Of a DNA stretch of 64,000 nucleotides, positions 16,905 through 25,944 are shown piece by piece. The notes beneath the pieces were generated by a model. It was not told the DNA's origin. It did no database searches and was given only the letters and a program-made list of their open reading frames with translations. The position numbers were made by a program, and so were the translations under genes. The stretch comes from an uncultured Bacteroides sp. (GTDB lineage Bacteria > Bacteroidota > Bacteroidia > Bacteroidales > UBA932). Each line of letters starts with the position of its first letter. The first letter of the stretch is position 1. The DNA is taken from the NCBI GenBank assembly GCA_945874355.1, contig CAMCGB010000001.1, positions 1-64,000 of the forward strand, given 5' to 3'.

Positions 16905-18317
16905 CTAGATTCCGGGAGCAAAGCCGTTCAGAAGAAATTCCGTGCCTGAAGCATCGAAACTGTCCCAGACCACATTGTCCGTGACCACATTCCTGCAGTT
17001 GGTGCTTTCGTTGATGTACTTGTTCACCTTTCCGATGTGGACGTCTTTCAGCAGAACTCCCTGGACAGGGTCGCGCGAGTCTCCGTTGATCCTGTACACG
17101 GCATCGGCCTGCTCGCAGTCGGCTCCGATGAGGCTGATGTTGCGTATCCTGGTGATTGCGGTCTCGAAAGTGGGGACGATGTCCCTCCACTGGTAAAGCA
17201 CGTCAGTGTCGATTTCGAATACCGTCCTGACGCTCTTGCCGGTGACATTTTCCATACAGATATCCTCGATGAAGCCGCCTCTGCGGTGGTTCGTCTTGAG
17301 GTAGAACAACCTGTAGGCCGCATCCGAGAGATGGCAGTCGTGCATATACACCCTCCTGACCCCGCCGGCCATCTCACTTCCTATGCCCATCAGGCAGTGG
17401 CCCTGGACCACGGTGCAGCGTCTGATTACGATGTCCTCGGTGGGGGTGGCGAGCCTCCAGGCATCCTGGTTGCGGCCGGATTTCAGAACCACGGCATCGT
17501 CTCCCTGGTCAAAGACACAGTCCTCGACGACGGCACGGCTGGTCATCTCGATATCGATGCCGTCGTTGTTGTGGCCGTGGGCATACACGTCGAGGCCGTG
17601 CACCCAGGCATCCTTGCACAGGTACAGATGAATGGTCCAGAACGGACTTTCCCTGATTTTGAAGCCGTCAAGGGTCACGTTGGTGCAGCGGTTGAACTGG
17701 ATTAGATGGGGCCTCATATTGGCCTTCCCTTCTTCCATACGCCTATGCTCCACGGCAACTCCGGTCGAGCACATCGCGTAGAGCTGGCGAGTGGCCTGGA
17801 TATGCTCTTCGGGTCTTGCGAACCACGTGCGCCAGAAGTCCATCTTGGGGGCGATGGTGCCGCTGCCGGCGATGCCCACATTCTTGCATCCGAAAGCATA
17901 TATGAGGGGCGAGTAGTTCATGCATTCGGTGCCTTCCCAGGAGGTATGGACGGCGGGAAGATACAAAGAAGGGTCGTCTTCGAAAACCAGAGTAGAGCCT
18001 TCGCTAAGGTAGAGGAGACAAGAGTCCTTGAAGTGTATTGTCCCTGTAACCCATTCTCCCTGAGGGACTACCACCCTTCCGCCTCCGGCCTTGTTGCAGG
18101 CCTGCATTGCCTTTTCGAAAGCTTTCATCGTGGCTTTGGGGTCGTCTTTGCGGGCGCCGTAGCGGGTAATCGGAAAGTCCCTTGCGGGGAAGTCGAACAT
18201 CTGCAGCGGCTCGAAAGGGAAGGGAGCCTCGTCCGCGCTGACTTCGTGTGCGGAGGCGCCAAGGCCTGCAAACAAAAAGCATAGCGCGGCCAAAAGGAGA
18301 GAGCGTTTGTAAAACAT
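16905..18317 (-). CDS. GH28 polygalacturonase/rhamnogalacturonan hydrolase
   Basis: A 470-residue secreted right-handed beta-helix protein with a signal peptide (1-23). The GH28 signature residues are in place: D252 in NNDGID, D273-D274 in DQGDDAVVLKSG, and H307 in QGHCLMGIGSE, followed by RLFYLKT. It hydrolyses alpha-1,4-galacturonosyl linkages by inversion. It leads a two-gene unit with the double GH43-like gene and is divergent from a second GH28. Having both enzymes suggests division of labour between homogalacturonan and rhamnogalacturonan fragments. Confidence 0.9.
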   Translation of the reverse strand: MFYKRSLLLAALCFLFAGLGASAHEVSADEAPFPFEPLQMFDFPARDFPITRYGARKDDPKATMKAFEKAMQACNKAGGGRVVVPQGEWVTGTIHFKDSCLLYLSEGSTLVFEDDPSLYLPAVHTSWEGTECMNYSPLIYAFGCKNVGIAGSGTIAPKMDFWRTWFARPEEHIQATRQLYAMCSTGVAVEHRRMEEGKANMRPHLIQFNRCTNVTLDGFKIRESPFWTIHLYLCKDAWVHGLDVYAHGHNNDGIDIEMTSRAVVEDCVFDQGDDAVVLKSGRNQDAWRLATPTEDIVIRRCTVVQGHCLMGIGSEMAGGVRRVYMHDCHLSDAAYRLFYLKTNHRRGGFIEDICMENVTGKSVRTVFEIDTDVLYQWRDIVPTFETAITRIRNISLIGADCEQADAVYRINGDSRDPVQGVLLKDVHIGKVNKYINESTNCRNVVTDNVVWDSFDASGTEFLLNGFAPGI

Positions 18318-18356
18318 AGTGGTATCGTTTGTGTGTTTATGCGGTCAATGATGCTA

Positions 18357-18364
18357 CAAAAATA
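18357..18364 (-). promoter_or_regulatory. -7 element for the minus-strand GH28
   Basis: The minus strand reads TATTTTTG (TAnnTTTG), 39 nt upstream of the GH28 ATG. No correctly spaced TTTG -33 box is seen. It lies 23 nt from the divergent -7 element at 18388-18395. Confidence 0.5.
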
Positions 18365-18387
18365 CGAAAAATGTCAAAAATAATCCG

Positions 18388-18395
18388 TATCTTTG
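18388..18395 (+). promoter_or_regulatory. -7 element for the plus-strand GH28/uronate operon
   Basis: TATCTTTG matches TAnnTTTG. It ends 34 nt before the ATG at 18430 and only 7 nt before an in-frame upstream ATG at 18403, which favours the downstream start. No -33 TTTG is present at the normal spacing. Confidence 0.55.
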
Positions 18396-18429
18396 AACTC
18401 AAATGACATTATTAACCGATATCCAAGTA

Positions 18430-19761
18430 ATGAAGAAGTTTTTAGCATCATTGAGCATTATCCTGGCCCTGGGTTCAGTCTGCAGGGCGGACGTATGGCC
18501 TGACGGCAGCAAGATGGACAAATGGTTTACCTCCAAGGGAGAGAAAGTCAGCGGGAAGCAGGCCCGACGCTTCGTGCTTACCGACTACGGAGTAGTGAAG
18601 GACAGCACGCTTCTGCAGACCGAGGCCATCCAGAAAGTCATAGACCTGGCCGCAGAGCAGGGCGGAGGCACTGTCGTGGTTCCCGAGGGAGTTTATCTCA
18701 CCAGCTCGCTGTTCTTCAAGTCCGGTACCCACCTCTACCTCGAGAAGGGCTCAGTCCTGAAAGGCAGCGACGACGTGTCCGACTATGCAATTGTCCCGGT
18801 GCATATTGAAGGCGTAATCCAGCCTTATATCGCCGCCCTTGTGAATGCTTATGATGTGGACGGATTTTCAGTACGCGGAGAGGGCGTGATCGACGGCAAC
18901 GGTCTGCGCTACTGGAGGGATTTCTGGACCCGCCGCAAGGTGAACCCCAAATGCACGAATCTCGAAGCTCTCCGTCCCAGGCTCTTCTATGCCGCAGGCA
19001 GCAACAATGTCACCCTGGAGGGCGTGACCCTTCGCAATCCCGGTTTCTGGACCACCCATTTCTACAAGTGCGACCACGTGAGAATCAAGGACATAGTCAT
19101 CTTTGCCCCCAAGTCTCCCATACCCGCACCCAGCTCGGACGGAGTTGATGTGGATGCCTGCAACAATGTGCATATCAGCGGCTGCCGCTTCCAGAACTCC
19201 GACGACCTGATTGCCATCAAGGGCGGCAAAGGCCCCTGGGCCGACACCGATCCCGACAACGGCACCAACTCCAACATCCTCATCGAGGACTGCTGGTTCG
19301 GTCCCGGCTCGGCAATGGTGACTTTCGGAAGCGAATGTGTGGGCGGAAGGAACATCATCCTGCGCAACTGCGTGGGAGCCGGTTCCAGCAGGGTGCTGTG
19401 GCTCAAGATGAGGCCCGACACTCCCCAGAAATATGAATATATCCTCGTCGAGAATATTACCGGCACAGTGGGCAATTTCTTCTATGTTCACCCATGGACC
19501 CAGTTCTTCGACCTCAAGGGAAGGGAGGACATCCCCATGTCATACGGCGAGCACATCACTATGCGCAACTGCACTGTGACCTGCACCCGCAAGGCGATTG
19601 ACATAGTGGAGAATCCTGACCAGTACCTTCTCAGCGATATAGTATATGAGAACCTGACCCTTACCGAGACTGAGGAAGCAAAGGCCCAGCAGGCAAGGCC
19701 CCAGCACAAGGGAGGAGCATCGCACGAGTGGTCAGGCGGCCCCGAGAACAAGAACAGATAG
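18430..19761 (+). CDS. GH28 family glycoside hydrolase with Ser in place of the conserved His
   Basis: A 443-residue beta-helix protein. The start is taken at MKKFLASLSI because this gives a clean signal peptide (1-20) and a leader after the promoter; an ATG 27 nt upstream is in frame. D237 (SSDGVD) and the D258-D259 pair (NSDDLIAIKGG) correspond to the GH28 catalytic aspartates. Where polygalacturonases have Gly-His (GH at 306-307 in the neighbouring GH28), this protein has Gly-Ser (S294 in GPGSAMVTFGSE). This points to specificity other than plain polygalacturonase, such as rhamnogalacturonan hydrolase or an exo-enzyme. It is the first gene of a seven-gene plus-strand operon, 17 nt from the kinase. 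Confidence 0.85.
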   Translation: MKKFLASLSIILALGSVCRADVWPDGSKMDKWFTSKGEKVSGKQARRFVLTDYGVVKDSTLLQTEAIQKVIDLAAEQGGGTVVVPEGVYLTSSLFFKSGTHLYLEKGSVLKGSDDVSDYAIVPVHIEGVIQPYIAALVNAYDVDGFSVRGEGVIDGNGLRYWRDFWTRRKVNPKCTNLEALRPRLFYAAGSNNVTLEGVTLRNPGFWTTHFYKCDHVRIKDIVIFAPKSPIPAPSSDGVDVDACNNVHISGCRFQNSDDLIAIKGGKGPWADTDPDNGTNSNILIEDCWFGPGSAMVTFGSECVGGRNIILRNCVGAGSSRVLWLKMRPDTPQKYEYILVENITGTVGNFFYVHPWTQFFDLKGREDIPMSYGEHITMRNCTVTCTRKAIDIVENPDQYLLSDIVYENLTLTETEEAKAQQARPQHKGGASHEWSGGPENKNR

Positions 19762-19778
19762 TAAACATTACGATAAGT

Positions 19779-20858
19779 ATGAACATTTCACTTAAGCAGG
19801 GCTGCAAATATGCCCTTCTCGTCCCCACAAGTATGGGACTCAGAATCACTCCCGAAAACGGACAGCCTGTCCAGAGCAGTGACGTATTCCATCTGCAGGC
19901 TACAAGTGCAGAGACCAATGTGGCCAGCGTGGCCGCTTATCTGGGCCTGCCCGTCAAGGTGCTTACCACCTTCGTGAAGGGAAGCCCGTTCGCTTCTTTC
20001 ATCAAGAGCAACCTGCGTTCGAGAGGGATGGACTTCGAAGGTCCTGAAGTGCCTCAGGGAGGCCCCTGGGGATATCGTCATCAGATCAACATAGCCGACA
20101 GCGGCTACGGCTCCCGCGGCCCCAGGGTGTGGAACGACCGCGCCGGTGAGGTGGGAAGGACTCTGGACGTGAAGGACTTCGACCTGGACCGCATCTTCGG
20201 ACAGGAGGGAGTGCAGATAGTCCATCTTTCAGGACTCATCGCGGCTCTCAGCCCGCAGACCAGCAAGTTCTGCCTCGAGATAGCCCGCGCCGCCAAGAAA
20301 TACGGCACCCGCATCAGCTTCGACCTCAACTACAGGGCTTCTTTCTGGGTCGGAAGGGAGCAGGAGCTGCACGACATCTTCTCTGAAATATGCAGCATCT
20401 CCGATATTCTTATCGGCAACGAGGAGGACTTCCAGCTGTGTCTGGGCATCGAAGGTCCCGAGGCCGGCGGAAAGGATATCGCTTCCAAGATTGAAGGCTT
20501 CAAGGAGATGATTTCCCGCGTGAAGAAGCAGTATCCCAACGCCCAGGTGTTCGCCACCACTCTGCGTCAGGTGAACAATACCAACAGCCACAACTGGGGA
20601 GCCATTATGCTCGAAGGTGAGGACTGGCACGTTGTGGAGCCCCGCGAGATTCACGTGCTCGACCGCATCGGCGGAGGAGACGGCTTCGTGGGAGGAATGC
20701 TTTACGCCATCCTCAAGGGTTGGGAGAGCGAGAAGTGGATCCAGTTCGGCTGGGCCAGCGGTGCTCTCGCCACCACTATGCTTACCGACTACGGCCAGCC
20801 CGCAGACGAGGAGCAGGTATGGAGCATATGGCAGGGCAACGCCCGAGTTAAAAGATAG
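19779..20858 (+). CDS. kdgK: PfkB-family sugar-acid kinase (KDG kinase or gluconokinase)
   Basis: A 359-residue ribokinase-fold protein, with the start at the ATG giving MNISLKQGC 17 nt after the GH28 stop. The N-terminal GxxxNVA substrate region is present as ETNVASVAAYLGLPV, with NDRAGEV at 119-125, FDLNYR at 181-186 and the C-terminal PfkB signature GGGDGFVGG with catalytic base D301. It most resembles 2-keto-3-deoxygluconate kinases. However, no mannonate dehydratase or KDPG aldolase accompanies it here, while 6-phosphogluconate dehydrogenase does, so phosphorylation of gluconate is a serious alternative. Confidence 0.75.
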   Translation: MNISLKQGCKYALLVPTSMGLRITPENGQPVQSSDVFHLQATSAETNVASVAAYLGLPVKVLTTFVKGSPFASFIKSNLRSRGMDFEGPEVPQGGPWGYRHQINIADSGYGSRGPRVWNDRAGEVGRTLDVKDFDLDRIFGQEGVQIVHLSGLIAALSPQTSKFCLEIARAAKKYGTRISFDLNYRASFWVGREQELHDIFSEICSISDILIGNEEDFQLCLGIEGPEAGGKDIASKIEGFKEMISRVKKQYPNAQVFATTLRQVNNTNSHNWGAIMLEGEDWHVVEPREIHVLDRIGGGDGFVGGMLYAILKGWESEKWIQFGWASGALATTMLTDYGQPADEEQVWSIWQGNARVKR

Positions 20859-20866
20859 TTTTCGGG

Positions 20867-22144
20867 ATGTTATACTACGCCAGAGGTTCAAAAACGGACG
20901 TCATCACCCCTGATCAGGTGCGTGACGCCCTGTTTTCGGTGTTTGAGGCTATGGGGCCGAAGAAAAGAGTTATGGCCATCCCTCCGGATTACACCAGACT
21001 CAATTCCTTCGCCGGGCCCATCACCGATATGGTTTACGAGTACTACGGGGACAAGCTCACCGATGTGATGCCGGCCCTCGGCACCCACACTCCAATGACC
21101 GACGCCCAGATTGCGGATATGTTCCCCGGGACTCCGAGGAGCCTGTTCCGCGACCACGACTGGAGAAATGATGTGCGTACCATAGGAGTGGTACCCTCGT
21201 CCTATGTCAGGGAAGTGTCGGAAGGCAAGTTGGACTACGAGATGAACGCCCAGGTGAACAAGCTTCTGCTGGACGATTCGTTCGACCTGATTCTGTCCAT
21301 AGGCCAGGTTGTGCCCCACGAGGTTATCGGAATGGCCAACTACACCAAGAACATCTTCGTCGGTGTGGGCGGGTCGGACTTTATCAACAAGAGCCACTAC
21401 ATCGGAGCCTGCTACGGGATGGAGCGCATAATGGGAAGGGCCAAATCACCCGTCAGGGATGTGTTTGAGTACGCCAAGGTCCATTACGCTCAGAATATAC
21501 CTATAGTATATGTGCTCACTGTCAGGGCCAAGGACGAGCAGAGCGGAGAGATGGTCACCCGCGGACTTTTTGTGGGCGACGACTTCGAGTGCTTCCAGAA
21601 GGCCGCAGACCTGAGCCTGGAGACCAACTTCATTATGGTTGACCACCAGATCAAAAAGTGCATAGTGTATCTGGATCCCACTGAGTTCAAGAGCACCTGG
21701 CTCGGCAACAAGAGCGTGTACCGCACCAGGATGGCGATTGCCGACGGAGGGGAGCTGATTGTTCTCGCTCCCGCCCTGAAGGAGTTCGGAGAGGACAAGA
21801 CCATCGATGGACTTATCCGCAAATACGGCTATAAGGGTACGCCCCATACCATCGAGTGCACCAATGCCAACAAGGACCTTCAGGACAACCTGGGCGCCTC
21901 GGCCCACCTGATCCACGGTTCTTCAGAAGGCCGTTTCAAGATTACCTACTGCCCCGGACCCGCTATGAGCCGGGAGGAAATCGAGATGGTGGGATTCTCC
22001 TACGGCTCTCTTGAGGAGACGATGAAAAAGTACGATGTTGATAATCTCAAGGACGGCTGGAACACCGTGAACGGGGAGGAGGTCTATTATATTTCCAATC
22101 CGGCACTCGGACTCTGGGCCCATCCTGACAGATTCAAAGACTAG
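20867..22144 (+). CDS. LarA-superfamily nickel-pincer racemase/epimerase homologue (DUF2088)
   Basis: A 425-residue cytoplasmic protein. The residues that hold the nickel-pincer nucleotide in lactate racemase are visible: the DYTR motif (D41, R44), H74 in ALGTHT, H151 in VPHEV, K161 in YTKN (the covalent lysine) and H177. The H151-K161 (10) and K161-H177 (16) spacings equal those of LarA H174-K184-H200. LarA homologues racemise or epimerise alpha-hydroxy acids at C2, and one reported class acts on D-gluconate. Between a sugar-acid kinase and gnd/uxaE, C2 epimerisation of mannonate to gluconate is the likely role (inference). The cofactor genes larB, larC and larE are not in the window. Confidence 0.82.
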   Translation: MLYYARGSKTDVITPDQVRDALFSVFEAMGPKKRVMAIPPDYTRLNSFAGPITDMVYEYYGDKLTDVMPALGTHTPMTDAQIADMFPGTPRSLFRDHDWRNDVRTIGVVPSSYVREVSEGKLDYEMNAQVNKLLLDDSFDLILSIGQVVPHEVIGMANYTKNIFVGVGGSDFINKSHYIGACYGMERIMGRAKSPVRDVFEYAKVHYAQNIPIVYVLTVRAKDEQSGEMVTRGLFVGDDFECFQKAADLSLETNFIMVDHQIKKCIVYLDPTEFKSTWLGNKSVYRTRMAIADGGELIVLAPALKEFGEDKTIDGLIRKYGYKGTPHTIECTNANKDLQDNLGASAHLIHGSSEGRFKITYCPGPAMSREEIEMVGFSYGSLEETMKKYDVDNLKDGWNTVNGEEVYYISNPALGLWAHPDRFKD

Positions 22145-23283
22145 TGAAGATGAAGATAGTTTGCGACGACAAGATTCCTTTTCTTCGCGGAGTGCTCGAG
22201 CCTTACGCCGAAGTGGTGTACCTGAGCGGCAAGAAGACTACGCGCGAAGATGTCAGGGATGCTGATGCCATCATCACCCGCACCCGTACTATATGCAACC
22301 GCGAGCTGCTGGAAGGCTCCTCGGTGAAGGTTATTGCGACAGCTACCATAGGCTTCGACCATATTGATACCCAGTGGGTTGAGAGCAATGGCATAGTTTG
22401 GCGCAACGCTCCGGGCTGCAACTCCTGGTCCGTCAAGCAGTATATGGGCTCGGTGCTCTGTACCCTTGCCGCAAAATACGGCTTCGACCTCTCGAAGATG
22501 ACTCTCGGAGTGGTGGGAGTAGGCAATGTGGGCAGCAAGGTGGCCTGTGCCGCTTCCGCTCTGGGGATGAAAGTCCTTCTGAACGACCCTCCAAGGGCCC
22601 GTAAAGAGGGTGCCGAAGGCTTTGTGAGTCTCGATGAGATTATACGCTCGTGTGACATAATCACCGTTCACGTGCCTCTCAACAAGGAAGGCGAAGACAG
22701 AACAGTGCACCTTTTCGATGAGGGCAGGATTGCTTCAATGCGTTCTGACCAGATACTCTGCAACTCTTCAAGGGGACAGGTCGTGGACAACAAAGCCCTC
22801 AAGCAGGCCCTCAAGGAGGGAAGGCTGAAAGGCGGCGTGCTGGACGTATGGGAAGGCGAGCCGGACCTGGACAGGGAACTGATTTCGCTGCTGGACATCA
22901 CTACGGCCCATATCGCCGGCTACAGCGCTGACGGCAAGGCCAACGGAACGATTGCCAGCGTGAGAACGGTTTCCGAGATTCTTGGCCTGCCTCTTGCAGA
23001 CTGGAAACCCTCTCAGATGCCCGCTCCCGAGCAGAGTCTGGATTTCAGTATCGATGCCGTGGGGAAGACTTTCCAGCAGGTTCTGAGTGAAGCCATACTC
23101 CACACCTATGAGGTGGAGCAGGACAGCTTCAGGCTGAGGGAGCATCCCGAGCTCTTTGAGACCCTGAGGGGAGACTATCAGATAAGGCGCGAACCTTCGG
23201 CCTTCACGCTTCATCTCAAAGCAGGCACTGCCGAAATGGAAAAGGCGCTTCGGCAGCTTGACTTTAATGTCGTAACAGATTAA
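22144..23283 (+). CDS. pdxB: 4-phosphoerythronate dehydrogenase
   Basis: A 379-residue D-2-hydroxyacid dehydrogenase. The GTG start overlaps the upstream stop; an ATG two codons later is equally possible. The Rossmann motif GVVGVGNVGSKV is present, together with the catalytic Arg in NSSRGQVVD, Glu in DVWEGEPDLD and His in TAHIAGYSADGK. The C-terminal PdxB dimerisation domain (about 285-379) separates it from other 2-hydroxyacid dehydrogenases. The usual role is oxidation of 4-phosphoerythronate in the DXP-independent pyridoxal phosphate pathway. Its place between larA-like and gnd is unusual; 4-phosphoerythronate is a known inhibitor of 6-phosphogluconate dehydrogenase, which may explain the pairing. 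Confidence 0.88.
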   Translation: MKMKIVCDDKIPFLRGVLEPYAEVVYLSGKKTTREDVRDADAIITRTRTICNRELLEGSSVKVIATATIGFDHIDTQWVESNGIVWRNAPGCNSWSVKQYMGSVLCTLAAKYGFDLSKMTLGVVGVGNVGSKVACAASALGMKVLLNDPPRARKEGAEGFVSLDEIIRSCDIITVHVPLNKEGEDRTVHLFDEGRIASMRSDQILCNSSRGQVVDNKALKQALKEGRLKGGVLDVWEGEPDLDRELISLLDITTAHIAGYSADGKANGTIASVRTVSEILGLPLADWKPSQMPAPEQSLDFSIDAVGKTFQQVLSEAILHTYEVEQDSFRLREHPELFETLRGDYQIRREPSAFTLHLKAGTAEMEKALRQLDFNVVTD

Positions 23284-23309
23284 GAAACAAATAATAATAC
23301 CAACAAACA

Positions 23310-24767
23310 ATGGAACCAATTTCTGATATCGGACTTATCGGTCTTGCCGTGATGGGCGAGAACCTGGTCCTCAACATGGAGAGCAAAGGCTTCCATGTAA
23401 GCGTTTACAACCGTACCGTGGAGAAGGTGGACAAGTTCATCAACGGCCGCGGGAAGGACAAGAACATCTACGGAGCCCACTCTCTTGAGGACTTCGTCGC
23501 TTCACTTAAGAGCCCGAGGAAGGTCTTCCTTATGGTCAAGGCCGGTCAGGCAGTCGATGACTTCATCGATAAGCTCATCCCCGTGCTTGATAAGGGTGAC
23601 ATCATCATCGACGGCGGCAATACCCACTTCCCCGACACCGCACGCCGCACCGCTTACGTGGAGAGCAAGGGTCTGCTCTATATAGGCACCGGAGTATCAG
23701 GCGGAGAGGAAGGCGCCCTGAAGGGACCTTCAATGATGCCAGGAGGATCGCCTGCCGCATGGCCTTACGTAAAGCCCATTTTCCAGGGCATCTGCGCCAA
23801 GGTTGCCGACGGTTCACCCTGCTGCGACTGGGTGGGAGAAGGCGGAGCCGGCCACTTTGTAAAGATGGTGCACAACGGCATCGAGTACGGTGACATCCAG
23901 CTCATCTGCGAGTGCTATCAGATAATGAAGGACATACTCGGAATGAGCAACGAAGAGATGCACGAGGTATTCGCCGAGTGGAACAAGGGCGATCTGGACA
24001 GCTATCTGGTGGAGATTACCCGCGACATTCTTGCCAAGAAGGACGAGGACGGCAAGTATGTGCTTGACTATATCCTCGATACTGCAGGCCAGAAGGGTAC
24101 CGGCAAGTGGACTGCAATTTCAGCCCTTGACCAGGGTGTGCCCCTAACCCTTATCGGAGAGTCCGTATTCGCCCGCTGCCTGTCAGCCCAGAAGGACGAG
24201 AGAGTTGCCGCTTCCAAGATACTCCAGGGTCCCAAGCCCGCAGAGTTCAAGGGCGACAAGAAGGCTTTCCTCGAGGACCTGCGCAAGGCCCTGTTCGCCG
24301 CCAAGGTCGTTTCATACGCCCAGGGCTATGCCCTTATGAGAGCTGCAGCCAAGGAGTACGGCTGGAACCTGAACTATGGTGGAATCGCCCTTATGTGGAG
24401 AGGCGGCTGCATCATCCGCAGCGTCTTCCTCGGCAAGATCAAGGAGGCATTCGACAATAATCCCGAGATTGCAAACATACTTCTCGACCCTTACTTCAGC
24501 GGCAAGCTCGCCGAGGCTCAGCAGGGCTGGAGAAACGTACTCGCAACAGCCATCACCAGCGGAGTTCCTGCTCCCTGCCTGAGCGCCGCCCTCGAGTACT
24601 ATGACGGCTACCGCTGCGAGAGGCTCCCGGCCAACCTGCTTCAGGCCCAGAGAGACTTCTTCGGAGCCCATACCTACGAGCGCACCGACCGCCCGAGAGG
24701 AGAGTTCTTCCACACCAACTGGACAGGACACGGCGGAGACACCGTTGCCGGTACTTACATTGCATAA
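23310..24767 (+). CDS. gnd: 6-phosphogluconate dehydrogenase, decarboxylating
   Basis: A 485-residue protein of normal length for the dimeric form. The NADP-binding GLAVMGENL (residues about 10-18) and NRTVEKVD motifs, the DGGNTHFPDT and GVSGGEEGALKGPSMMPGG substrate motifs, and the K/H active-site segment GAGHFVKMVHNGIEYGD are all present. It converts 6-phosphogluconate to ribulose-5-phosphate and CO2. No zwf or pgl lies nearby; it is embedded in a hexuronate operon instead, which suggests that its substrate arrives from gluconate. Confidence 0.96.
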   Translation: MEPISDIGLIGLAVMGENLVLNMESKGFHVSVYNRTVEKVDKFINGRGKDKNIYGAHSLEDFVASLKSPRKVFLMVKAGQAVDDFIDKLIPVLDKGDIIIDGGNTHFPDTARRTAYVESKGLLYIGTGVSGGEEGALKGPSMMPGGSPAAWPYVKPIFQGICAKVADGSPCCDWVGEGGAGHFVKMVHNGIEYGDIQLICECYQIMKDILGMSNEEMHEVFAEWNKGDLDSYLVEITRDILAKKDEDGKYVLDYILDTAGQKGTGKWTAISALDQGVPLTLIGESVFARCLSAQKDERVAASKILQGPKPAEFKGDKKAFLEDLRKALFAAKVVSYAQGYALMRAAAKEYGWNLNYGGIALMWRGGCIIRSVFLGKIKEAFDNNPEIANILLDPYFSGKLAEAQQGWRNVLATAITSGVPAPCLSAALEYYDGYRCERLPANLLQAQRDFFGAHTYERTDRPRGEFFHTNWTGHGGDTVAGTYIA

Positions 24768-24788
24768 CCAACTAATACCAATACAACA

Positions 24789-25934
24789 ATGATGACAATA
24801 GGAAAATACTCATTCGGTATAGGCGACCGTTTCGCCCACGAGGGAGTAAACCAGCTCAAGGCCCTTCTCAAGGTTGAACAGGAGTATGGCGTTCATTTCG
24901 TCCCCGTATGGAACAAGTCCAACCGCGAGCACACCATCGTAGGAACCGTTCCTATGGAGACCCGCGAGGAGGCTGATGCAGCCGTTGCCGCCCTCGGTTA
25001 TAAGGATCAGTACTTCGTTGATGCTGACCACATCAACCTCAACAATGTAGACAAGTTCATCGATGCCTGTGACTTCTTCACCATCGACGTTGCCGACTAC
25101 ATCGGAAAGGAAGGCTCGCTGGAAGAGCGTTTCCTGCCCGCTATCAAGGAAGCCGGCAAGATTTACCGTCATATCTGCGAGAAGAAGGGCGAAGGCAACT
25201 TCGTGACTGAGGTTTCTATGGACGAGGTTGACGTGGCCCAGACTCCCGAGGAGCTCCGCTACATCCTGCGCGAGATTGCCCGCGAAGGCATCCCCGCCCA
25301 GACCATCGCTCCCAAGTTCACCGGAAGGTTCAACAAGGGTGTTGACTATCAGGGCGACCTTGCCCAGTTCGAGAAGGAGTTCGAGGAGGACCTGCAGGTC
25401 ATCAACGAGTGCATCAAGGAGTACGGACTGCCCGAGAACCTGAAGCTCTCAATCCACTCCGGAAGCGACAAGTTCTCCATCTATCCCATTATGGGCAAGC
25501 TTCTCAAGAAGTACGACAGGGGCATCCACATCAAGACAGCAGGTACCACCTGGCTTGAGGAGATCATCGGTCTTTCTGTAGCCGATGCCGACGCTCTTGC
25601 ACTTGCCAAGAAGATTTACCGTCAGGCTCTCGGCCGTATGGATGAGCTGACAGTTCCCTACGCTACCGTAATCGACGTTCACGTAGATGAGCTTCCCGAT
25701 CCCGACGAGGTTGACAAGTGGGATGCAGACAAGTTCGCAAGGGCCCTGCGCCACAACGAGTCAGACCCTCTCTACAATCCTTCTATGCGTCAGCTCCTCC
25801 ACGTCAGCTTCAAGATTGCCGCCGAGCTCAAGGACGAGTACATCCCCGCTCTCGAGAAGCACGCCGACGTGATTGGAAAGCAGATTGCAGACAACCTGGG
25901 CGAGAGGCACGTGAAGATCCTGTTCAACAAATAA
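24789..25934 (+). CDS. uxaE: Tagaturonate/fructuronate epimerase (UxaE family)
   Basis: A 381-residue cytoplasmic protein of the UxaE family described in Thermotoga and found in Bacteroidota PULs. Typical stretches are YSFGIGDRFAHEG near the N-terminus, APKFTGRFNKGVDY, KLSIHSGSDKFSIYP, IHIKTAGTTWLEE, and the C-terminal DPLYNPSMRQLLHVSFK. It epimerises D-tagaturonate (from galacturonate) and D-fructuronate (from glucuronate), linking both uronates to one downstream reductase. The uronate isomerase uxaC that would feed it is not in the window. It lies 21 nt after gnd and 10 nt before the SDR gene. Confidence 0.87.
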   Translation: MMTIGKYSFGIGDRFAHEGVNQLKALLKVEQEYGVHFVPVWNKSNREHTIVGTVPMETREEADAAVAALGYKDQYFVDADHINLNNVDKFIDACDFFTIDVADYIGKEGSLEERFLPAIKEAGKIYRHICEKKGEGNFVTEVSMDEVDVAQTPEELRYILREIAREGIPAQTIAPKFTGRFNKGVDYQGDLAQFEKEFEEDLQVINECIKEYGLPENLKLSIHSGSDKFSIYPIMGKLLKKYDRGIHIKTAGTTWLEEIIGLSVADADALALAKKIYRQALGRMDELTVPYATVIDVHVDELPDPDEVDKWDADKFARALRHNESDPLYNPSMRQLLHVSFKIAAELKDEYIPALEKHADVIGKQIADNLGERHVKILFNK

Positions 25935-25944
25935 TCCGGCTGCG

